Source: JASHPR01 sp963795055 (lineage in GTDB: Bacteria > Actinomycetota > Actinomycetes > Streptosporangiales > Streptosporangiaceae). Taken from it: 64,000 nucleotides of DNA. Position 1 is the stretch's first letter; each line of letters starts with the position of its first letter. The position numbers were made by a program, and so were the translations under genes. Positions 58,128-64,000 of the stretch are shown piece after piece. Under the pieces are notes generated by a model. It did no database searches. It saw only the letters and a list, made by a program, of their open reading frames with translations, and was not told the origin of the DNA. The stretch is from the NCBI GenBank assembly GCA_963795055.1, contig CAWCGJ010000037.1, forward strand, positions 124,001 to 188,000. Reading direction: 5' to 3'.

Positions 58128-59642
58128 ATGGAGACTATCCGCCGCTACTCGATGTTCATCGGCGGGGACTGGGTCGACGCGGACGAGCAGTTCGAGATCC
58201 GCAGCCCGGCCACCGAGGAGCTGGTGGCCACCGTGGCCAAGGCCGGCCGCGAGCACGCCGACCGGGCGATCGCCGCGGCCAAGGCCGCGCACGCCGACGG
58301 CCGGTGGCGCCAGATGCCGCCCGCGGAGCGGGCCGCCGTGCTCGGCGCGATAGCGGACCGGCTCGGCGAGCGGCTCGACGAGCTTGCCGCCCTCGAGGCG
58401 CTGGAGAACGGCGCCCCGGTCCGCCAGGCCGGAGCCTTCCAGATCGGCTTCTCCGTCGCCCACCTGCGCTACTTCGCCGGGCAGGCCCGCAGCTACGCCT
58501 TTGAGCGGTCCGGACCGCTGCTGCGGGTGCCCACGCTCGCCACCGGCCTGGTCCGCCGCGAGCCGGTCGGCGTGTGCGCGGCCATCGTGCCGTGGAACTT
58601 CCCCCTGCTGCTGGCCATGTGGAAGATCGGCCCGGCGCTGGCCGCGGGCAACACGATCGTGGTCAAGCCCGACGAGCACACCCCGCTGACGCTGCTGGAG
58701 TTCGCCAAGATCGCGCAGGAGTGCGGGCTGCCGCCGGGGGTCCTGAACGTCGTGCCCGGCGAGGGCCCCGTCGTCGGGGCCCGGCTGGCCAGCCACCCGG
58801 ACGTGCGGAAGATCGCCTTCACCGGCTCCACGGCCGTCGGGCGGGAGATCATGCGGATGGCCGCGGGCAACGTCAAGCGGCTGACCCTGGAGCTCGGCGG
58901 CAAGGGCCCCAACATCGTCCTGGACGACGCCGACCTGGACCTGGCCGCGGACGGCACGCTGTTCGGCTGCCTGATGAACCAGGGGCAGGCGTGTGAGTCG
59001 GGCACCCGGATCATCGTGGCCGACGCCGTGTACGACAAGTTCGTCGAGCGGCTGATCGAGCGGACGAGGACGATCTCGATCGGGGACCCGCTCGACCCGG
59101 CCACAGATTTCGGCCCGGTCATCTCGGCCGAGGCGCGCGACCGGATCCTCCGCTACATCGAATCCGGCCAGGCCGAAGGCGCCACGCTGGCCTACGGTGG
59201 GGGCGTCCCGGCCGGCCCGCGGTTCGAGCGCGGGTTCTGGGTCGAACCGACGATCTTCACCGACGTCCGCAACGACATGACGATCGCGCGCGAGGAGATC
59301 TTCGGCCCGGTCCTGGCGGTGATCCGCTCCGAGAGCACCGACCAGGCGATCCGGATCGCCAACGACACCGAATACGGGCTGTCCGGCGGGGTCTGGAGCA
59401 CCGACAACCAGCGGGCCCTTGACGTGGCCGACCAGCTTGAGGTCGGCACGGTCTGGATAAACGACTGGCACATGGTCAATGCCGCCTACCCGTTCGGAGG
59501 GTACAAGCAGAGCGGGCTGGGGCGCGAGCTCGGGCCGCATGCCCTCGATGAGTACACCGAGGAGAAGTTCGTCCACGTCGACCTGTCCGGTGGGCTCGAC
59601 CGCCGGGCCTACGCGCTGCTGCTCAGCACGCCGCCAGAGTGA
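58128..59642 (+). CDS. aldehyde dehydrogenase
   Basis: 504-residue NAD(P)-dependent ALDH. PWNFPLLLAMWKIGPALAAG, IAFTGSTAVGREI cofactor loop, general base Glu in LELGGKGPNIVLDDADLD, and nucleophile Cys in MNQGQACESGTRI (near residue 289); NPxxFGG-like end GGYKQSGLGRELG. ATG 58128 follows AGGAAAAGGGG. It oxidises an aldehyde to the acid. Next to a benzoylformate-decarboxylase-like gene and an acyl-CoA ligase, an aromatic aldehyde such as benzaldehyde is an attractive but unproven substrate. Confidence 0.92.
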   Translation: METIRRYSMFIGGDWVDADEQFEIRSPATEELVATVAKAGREHADRAIAAAKAAHADGRWRQMPPAERAAVLGAIADRLGERLDELAALEALENGAPVRQAGAFQIGFSVAHLRYFAGQARSYAFERSGPLLRVPTLATGLVRREPVGVCAAIVPWNFPLLLAMWKIGPALAAGNTIVVKPDEHTPLTLLEFAKIAQECGLPPGVLNVVPGEGPVVGARLASHPDVRKIAFTGSTAVGREIMRMAAGNVKRLTLELGGKGPNIVLDDADLDLAADGTLFGCLMNQGQACESGTRIIVADAVYDKFVERLIERTRTISIGDPLDPATDFGPVISAEARDRILRYIESGQAEGATLAYGGGVPAGPRFERGFWVEPTIFTDVRNDMTIAREEIFGPVLAVIRSESTDQAIRIANDTEYGLSGGVWSTDNQRALDVADQLEVGTVWINDWHMVNAAYPFGGYKQSGLGRELGPHALDEYTEEKFVHVDLSGGLDRRAYALLLSTPPE

Positions 59643-59656
59643 GGACCCTAACGGCC

Positions 59657-60166
59657 ATGGAATTCGACGTCGTGATCGAGATCCCGCGGGGCAGCCGGAA
59701 CAAGTACGAGGTCGACCACGAAAGCGGCCTGATCCGCTTGGACCGGACCCTGTTCACCGCGACGCAGTACCCGGCCGACTACGGTTTCGTGCCGGACACC
59801 CTGGGCGAGGACGGCGACCCGCTCGACGCGCTGGTGCTCGTGCTGGAACCGACGTTCCCGGGCTGCCTGATCCGCAGCCGCCCGATCGGCATGTTCCGGA
59901 TGACCGACGAGAACGGCCCCGATGACAAGATCCTCTGCGTGCCCGCGAGCGACCCGCGGCAGCAGCACCTGCAGGACCTGCACGACCTGCCCGAATTCGA
60001 CCGGCTGGAGATCGAGCACTTCTTTCTGATCTACAAGCAGCTCGAGCCGGGCAAGAGCGTGGAGGACCGGGGGTGGGCCGGCCGCGCCGCCGCCGAAGAC
60101 GAGGTGGAGGCTTCCCGGCGCCGCCTGCAGGAGACCCGGGAGCCAGAGCTAGGCGGACGCGGATGA
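59657..60166 (+). CDS. ppa: inorganic pyrophosphatase (family I)
   Basis: 169 residues; PPi + H2O = 2 Pi, Mg2+-dependent, cytoplasmic. The active-site pattern is intact: EIPRGSRNKYEVDHESG, YPADYGFVPDTLGEDGDPLD with the metal-binding Asp cluster (about 49-68), and FFLIYKQLEPGKSV near the end. ATG 59657 is 14 bp after the aldehyde dehydrogenase stop, and its stop overlaps the SDR start (ATGA). As with the adenylate kinase opposite, its place suggests it serves a PPi-making reaction, namely the acyl-CoA ligase. Confidence 0.93.
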   Translation: MEFDVVIEIPRGSRNKYEVDHESGLIRLDRTLFTATQYPADYGFVPDTLGEDGDPLDALVLVLEPTFPGCLIRSRPIGMFRMTDENGPDDKILCVPASDPRQQHLQDLHDLPEFDRLEIEHFFLIYKQLEPGKSVEDRGWAGRAAAEDEVEASRRRLQETREPELGGRG

Positions 60167-60990
60167 CGCTTGCGGGCAAGACCTTGTTCATCTCCGGCGG
60201 CAGCCGCGGCATCGGCCTGGCCATCGCGCTCCGGGCGGCACGGGACGGCGCTAACGTCGCGCTGATCGCCAAGACGGCCGAGCCGCATCCCAGGCTGGAG
60301 GGCACGGTGTACACCGCGGCCGCGCAGATCGAGGCGGCGGGCGGCCGCGCGCTGCCGGTGGTGGGCGACATCCGCGACGAGGCCCAGGTCGCGGGGGCCG
60401 CCGAGCAGGCCGCCGAGCGGTTCGGCGGGATCGACGTGTGCGTCAACAACGCCTCGGCGATCAACCTGTCCGGCACCGAGGCGCTGGAGATCAAGCGCTA
60501 CGACCTGATGCAGTCGATCAACACCCGCGGCACGTTCGTGGTCAGCCGGGCCTGCATCCCGCACCTGAAGCGAGCGGCGAACCCGCACATCCTGACCCTG
60601 TCCCCGCCGGTCAGCCTGGAGCCGCGCTGGCTCGCACCGCACGTCGGCTACACGATCGCCAAGTACGGGATGACGCTGTGCGCGCTGGGGTTCGCCGCCG
60701 AGTTCGCCGCCGACGGCATCGCGTCCAACGCGCTGTGGCCGCGCACGCTGATCGCCACCGCCGCGGTGCAGAACCTGCTCGGCGGCGAGGAGGCGATGGC
60801 CCGGGCCCGCAAGCCCGAGCTGTACGCCGACGCGGCCTACGCGGTGATCACCAAACCCAGCCGGGACTGCACCGGGAACGCGTTCCTGTGCGAGGACGTG
60901 CTGGCCGCCGAGGGCGTCACCGACCTCGACCGGTACGCCTACCAGCCCGGCACCGAGCCGCAGGCCGACCTGTTCGTCGACCACGCCTAG
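60163..60990 (+). CDS. short-chain dehydrogenase (HSDL2-like)
   Basis: 275-residue SDR of the hydroxysteroid-dehydrogenase-like-2 group: FISGGSRGIGLAIALRAARD, VNNASAINLSGTEAL, TLSPPVSLEPRW, catalytic Y-x3-K in YTIAKYGM, and the group ending LWPRTLIATAAVQNLLGG. NAD(P)-dependent; relatives act on fatty or hydroxyl substrates. ATG overlaps the pyrophosphatase stop by 4 bp; third gene of the rightward operon. Confidence 0.9.
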   Translation: MTLAGKTLFISGGSRGIGLAIALRAARDGANVALIAKTAEPHPRLEGTVYTAAAQIEAAGGRALPVVGDIRDEAQVAGAAEQAAERFGGIDVCVNNASAINLSGTEALEIKRYDLMQSINTRGTFVVSRACIPHLKRAANPHILTLSPPVSLEPRWLAPHVGYTIAKYGMTLCALGFAAEFAADGIASNALWPRTLIATAAVQNLLGGEEAMARARKPELYADAAYAVITKPSRDCTGNAFLCEDVLAAEGVTDLDRYAYQPGTEPQADLFVDHA

Positions 60991-60994
60991 ATCG

Positions 60995-62605
60995 TCACAG
61001 CATCGCTTCCTGGGGTTGCGTGCGCACCACGATGACCGTCGTGGTGTCGGCGCTCAGGGCCGTCTTGAATTCCCGCTCCAGCTCCCCGGCGGTCCCGACG
61101 TCGGCCGCGCGGCAGCCGAATCCGCGGGCCACGGCGGCAATGTCGAGCCCGGGCAGGTCCAGTCCCGGAACCCCCGGCGTGTCCTCCAGGACCGCGAACG
61201 ACTTGAGGATGGAGTACTCGTTGTTGCGCATGGCCACGTAGACGATCGGCAGCTGGTGCTGAGCCGCGGTCCAGAGGGCCTGCACGGAGTACTGGAACGA
61301 GCCGTCGCCGATCAGGCCGAGGACCGGCCGGCTGGCGCCCCGGTCGCGGTCGCCCAGCGCGACCCCGACCGCGGCCGGGACGCCCCAGCCGATGCCCCCG
61401 CTGGCCGTGGCGAAGAACGATCCGGTCCGGACCGTGGGAAGCCACTCGATCTGCTGGGCCATGGTCGAGGTCGATTCGTTGACGATCACCGCGTCGGGTG
61501 GCCTGACCCGGCTCAGCACGGCGTAGACCTCGGGCGGGGTCAGCGGGCTGCTCGGTACGTGCGGAAGCTGGCGGGGCCGCGCCATCGGCTCCGGGGCGGC
61601 GCGGGCAGATCCCTCGGCGACCAGGCCCAGCAGCAGGTCGATCGCCGTCGTCGGGTCGCCCAGGAGGCTGTCACCCACCCGGGCGGCCGCGGCGACCTCG
61701 GGGTCGGCGGTGATCTGCAGCAGCTCCGTGCCGGCCGGGAGGTAGCCGCCGGGAACGTAAGGGTAGTACCGGAACACCTCCGCGCCGATCACGATGGCCA
61801 GGTCGTGGCCGGCCAGCCGGTCGCTGATGGTCTTCACCGACATCCCGAGCGGCCCGCGGAACAGGGGATGGTCCTCCGGGAACGAGGCGCGGTCGGCCAG
61901 CGGGGCCCCGTAGACCGACGCGCGCAGCTTCTCCGCCAGGGCGACGGCCGCGTCCCATCCGTCGCCGCGGTCCACCTCCGGTCCGAACACCAGCGCGGGA
62001 CGGCGGCTGGCGGAGATGCGGCCGGCGAACAGCCGCAGCCGCTCCGCGTCGGGGGCCACCCGGTCGCTCACGGTCCGCACGCGGGCCGGACCGGGCAGCG
62101 GCTGCTGCCAGTCGTCCAGGGGAACCGACAGGTAGACCGGCCCGGCGGGCGGCTGCAGCGCCATCGCGTAGGCCCGCATGAACGCCTCCGGCACGTCCTG
62201 CGCCCGGGCAGGCTCGTAGGACCACTTCACCCACGGCTTCGGGAACGTGGTCGCCTCACGGTTGCCCAGGTACGGCTCCCCGATCACCAGTTCCCGGTGC
62301 TGCTGTCCCGAGGTGACGATCAGGGGAGTGTTCCCGTGGTAGGACGCGACCAGGTTCCCGAGGGCGTTGCCCAGGCCCGCCGAGGAGTGCAGGTTGACCA
62401 GGGCAGGACGCCGGGTGACCTGAGCGAAGGCGTCGGCCATCGCGATGACCGAGGCTTCCTGCAGGGCCAGTATGTAGCTGAAATCGCCGGGGAATTCCTG
62501 CAGGAAGGGCTGCTCGGTCGAACCGGGATTACCGAAGACGGTGGTAAGCCCGAGGGATCGCAGCAGATCGTAGGTCACGCTCCGCACGGTGGATGGCTCG
62601 GTCAT
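60995..62605 (-). CDS. mdlC: benzoylformate decarboxylase-like ThDP enzyme
   Basis: 536 residues, three-domain ThDP enzyme. BFD-like active-site residues: Ser in FGNPGSTEQPF, Glu in LALQEASVIAMAD and His in VNLHSSAGLGNALG. The cofactor motif GDGSFQYSVQ runs to a later NN pair (AMRNNEYSIL). At the position of BFD His281 (F-R-Y-H-x-Y) the sequence is FRYYPY, so this catalytic His is replaced by Tyr. BFD splits benzoylformate into benzaldehyde and CO2. Other 2-keto acids are possible. Convergent with the SDR gene, 4 bp apart. Confidence 0.85.
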   Translation of the reverse strand: MTEPSTVRSVTYDLLRSLGLTTVFGNPGSTEQPFLQEFPGDFSYILALQEASVIAMADAFAQVTRRPALVNLHSSAGLGNALGNLVASYHGNTPLIVTSGQQHRELVIGEPYLGNREATTFPKPWVKWSYEPARAQDVPEAFMRAYAMALQPPAGPVYLSVPLDDWQQPLPGPARVRTVSDRVAPDAERLRLFAGRISASRRPALVFGPEVDRGDGWDAAVALAEKLRASVYGAPLADRASFPEDHPLFRGPLGMSVKTISDRLAGHDLAIVIGAEVFRYYPYVPGGYLPAGTELLQITADPEVAAAARVGDSLLGDPTTAIDLLLGLVAEGSARAAPEPMARPRQLPHVPSSPLTPPEVYAVLSRVRPPDAVIVNESTSTMAQQIEWLPTVRTGSFFATASGGIGWGVPAAVGVALGDRDRGASRPVLGLIGDGSFQYSVQALWTAAQHQLPIVYVAMRNNEYSILKSFAVLEDTPGVPGLDLPGLDIAAVARGFGCRAADVGTAGELEREFKTALSADTTTVIVVRTQPQEAML

Positions 62606-62638
62606 ATCTCACTGTCTCAGCGGCCAGCCGGCCGGGCA

Positions 62639-62655
62639 TCGTATCAGGCATACGA
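62639..62655 (-). promoter_or_regulatory. 17-bp dyad upstream of mdlC
   Basis: Perfect inverted repeat TCGTAT-CAGGC-ATACGA centred 42 bp before the mdlC start codon. On the minus strand it includes TACGAT, a possible -10. It looks like a GntR/TetR-type operator. Confidence 0.55.
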
Positions 62656-62732
62656 AACCGAGCCGGTTGTTCGTGCCCTGCTCACGATGAACCCGGAGGT
62701 CGACATCGTGCCGATCGGCAGAGCACACGCCG

Positions 62733-63926
62733 TTAGGTGAAGGCTCCGATGCCGGTGATCGCGCGGCCGACGATAAGCGTCTGCATGGTCTCGGTGCCCT
62801 CGAAGGTGTGGATCGCCTCCATGTCCACCATGTGCCGCATGACCTGATAGTCGAGCAGGATGCCGTTACCGCCCAGCATGTCGCGCGCCTCGGCGGTTAT
62901 CGCGCGGGCCTTGCGGGTGTTGTGCATCTTGGCCAGCCCGGCGACGGTGGGGGTCAGCCGGGCCTCGGCCAGCCGCCCGATCTGCAGGCAGTACAGCTGC
63001 ATCGCGGTCAGGTCCGCCAGCATGGACACCAGCCGCTGCTGGATGATCTGGAAACTAGCCAGCGATTCGCCGAACTGGCGCCGTTCCAGTGCGTACCGCA
63101 AGGCGGTGTCGTAGGCGGCGGTGGCGTGGCCCAGCGCCCCCCAGGCACAGGTGCTCCGGGTGGTGGCCAGGACCCGGGTGGTGTCCTTGAACGAGCGTGC
63201 CCCGGGCAGCCGGTTCTCGGCCGGCACCCGCACCTCGTCCAGCGTGATGTCGGCCTGCCATACCGAGCGCAGCGACACCTTCCCCTCGATGACCTGCGCC
63301 TGGTAGCCCGGCGATCCCTTCTCCACGACGAACCCGTTGACCTGGCCGTCGTCGGTGTTGCGGGCCCAGACCACGACCAGGTCGGCCATGGTGCCCAGGC
63401 CGATCCATCGCTTGCGGCCGTTCAGCACCCAGCCGTCGCCGTCCGGCCGGGCCGAGGTTTCCAGGGCGACCGAGTCCGAGCCGTGCTGCGGTTCGGTCAG
63501 CGCGAAGGCCCCCAGCTTGTCCATCCGGGCCATGTCCGGCAGCCAGCGTGCCTTCTGTTCCTCCGAGCCGCACATCGCGATCGACAGCATGGCCAGGCCC
63601 GCGTGCACGCCGAGGAACACGCCGAGGCTCCCGTCGCCGCGATGCAGTTCCATCGTGACCAGCCCGCACGCCATCGGGCTCATCCCGGCGCACCCGTACC
63701 CCTTGATGTCCTCGCCGACGATGCCGAGCTCAGGCAGCCGCCTGACCAGCGGCCAGCAGATCTCGGCCCGTTCCCAGTACGGGCCGACGACCGGCACGAC
63801 CTCCTCGTCGACGAACCGCCGGACGGTGATGAAGTGCGACCATTGCTCCTCGGTGAACTGCTCGCGGACCGAGAAGAAGTCCGTCCCGAGGGACTCCCCG
63901 AGATGCGCGCTCGTCACCTGCGTCAT
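62733..63926 (-). CDS. acyl-CoA dehydrogenase (glutaryl-CoA dehydrogenase-like)
   Basis: 397-residue FAD enzyme. ALTEPQHGSDSVALET substrate loop, VLNGRKRWIGLGTMAD, ALERRQFGESLASFQ, MLGGNGILLDYQV, and the catalytic Glu in HTFEGTETMQ near the C-terminus. It is of the same subgroup as the enzyme at 28842-30005. ATG overlaps the stop of an upstream partial gene (ATGA), and mdlC follows 127 bp downstream on the same strand. Confidence 0.92.
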   Translation of the reverse strand: MTQVTSAHLGESLGTDFFSVREQFTEEQWSHFITVRRFVDEEVVPVVGPYWERAEICWPLVRRLPELGIVGEDIKGYGCAGMSPMACGLVTMELHRGDGSLGVFLGVHAGLAMLSIAMCGSEEQKARWLPDMARMDKLGAFALTEPQHGSDSVALETSARPDGDGWVLNGRKRWIGLGTMADLVVVWARNTDDGQVNGFVVEKGSPGYQAQVIEGKVSLRSVWQADITLDEVRVPAENRLPGARSFKDTTRVLATTRSTCAWGALGHATAAYDTALRYALERRQFGESLASFQIIQQRLVSMLADLTAMQLYCLQIGRLAEARLTPTVAGLAKMHNTRKARAITAEARDMLGGNGILLDYQVMRHMVDMEAIHTFEGTETMQTLIVGRAITGIGAFT

Positions 63927-64000
63927 TGCTGGCTCCCCTCCGCGGTGAGGTCGGCGTTGAGGAACGCCTCCACGACCGGAGCGATGCGTTCGGCGTCTGC
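63923..64000 (-). CDS. partial gene (C-terminus), probably alpha/beta hydrolase
   Basis: The last 25 codons of a gene that begins outside the window: ADAERIAPVVEAFLNADLTA and a short tail, then TGA overlapping the acyl-CoA dehydrogenase ATG. The amphipathic I-A-P-V-V-E-A-F-L helix is like the terminal helix of alpha/beta hydrolases, but this is too short to be sure. Confidence 0.5.
   Translation of the reverse strand, partial: ADAERIAPVVEAFLNADLTAEGSQQ

Noticed and set aside
1..64000. tRNA, rRNA, CRISPR arrays and secondary-metabolite core genes
   Set aside because: No T-loop consensus with paired stems, no rRNA sequence, no regularly spaced repeats and no PKS/NRPS/terpene core enzyme were seen on either strand.

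Overview
The window is very G+C-rich DNA whose genes strongly prefer G or C at third codon positions. Starts are a mix of ATG, GTG and one TTG, and 4-bp ATGA/GTGA overlaps are frequent. Together with two large LuxR-type (LAL) ATPase regulators, an ECF41/SigJ sigma factor, a GerW-type protein, a resuscitation-factor-like lysozyme, a luciferase-like flavin monooxygenase and many TetR/MFS/SDR genes, this points to a soil-type actinomycete. Genus cannot be resolved. I see no rRNA, tRNA, CRISPR array, intact transposase or intact integrase.

Layout. 1-8.5 kb: end of a multidrug MFS exporter, a cytidylate-kinase-like protein, a universal stress protein, glutaminase, a Rieske fusion protein, then a TetR/membrane protein/MBL hydrolase unit and a GerW protein. 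8.8-17.6 kb: zinc-type dehydrogenase, lysozyme-like secreted protein, a glyoxalase remnant, peroxiredoxin, nitronate monooxygenase, LAL regulator 1, a cupin-DUF1059 fusion, a gene-free stretch with two strong hairpins, and a MOSC protein. 17.6-34.7 kb: a patchwork with decayed mobile DNA (tyrosine recombinase C-terminus, IS256-type and IS66-type transposase remnants) and gene fragments among ordinary metabolic genes (pip, HAD, AAC(3), SDR, LLM, acyl-CoA dehydrogenase, methyltransferase, class I aldolase, DMT transporter). 34.8-46.2 kb: a five-gene leftward operon of three alpha/beta hydrolases, a tautomerase and a DUF302 protein, divergent from LAL regulator 2, followed by another hydrolase, an amidohydrolase, an aldo/keto reductase and a truncated dehydrogenase. 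46.3-52.5 kb: an ECF41 sigma factor with its epimerase and a near-consensus ECF41 promoter, a frameshifted carboxymuconolactone decarboxylase, an XRE-cupin/B3-B4 pair and an MFS-TetR pair with repeated operators. 52.5-64 kb: a catabolic region.

The most interesting system is at 54.8-63.9 kb. A benzoylformate-decarboxylase-like ThDP enzyme, an aldehyde dehydrogenase and an AMP-forming acyl-CoA ligase could convert a 2-keto acid to aldehyde, acid and acyl-CoA. The ligase gene overlaps an extra adenylate kinase gene, and the aldehyde dehydrogenase is followed by an inorganic pyrophosphatase, so both ligase by-products (AMP and PPi) have a dedicated removal enzyme in the same divergon. A perfect 20-bp dyad lies between the two divergent operons and a 17-bp dyad precedes the decarboxylase. 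An SDR, two alpha/beta hydrolase genes (one partial), an acyl-CoA dehydrogenase and a tandem hot-dog thioesterase complete the neighbourhood. The pathway assignment is inference from families and context.

The second clear story is regulatory. The sigma factor carries all three ECF41 signature motifs (W-F-P-E-P, D-S-G-G-K, N-P-D-K), and its operon is preceded by TGTCACA-N17-CGTC, the ECF41 promoter type. The third COE-type partner (carboxymuconolactone decarboxylase) is present nearby but broken by an apparent one-base deletion.
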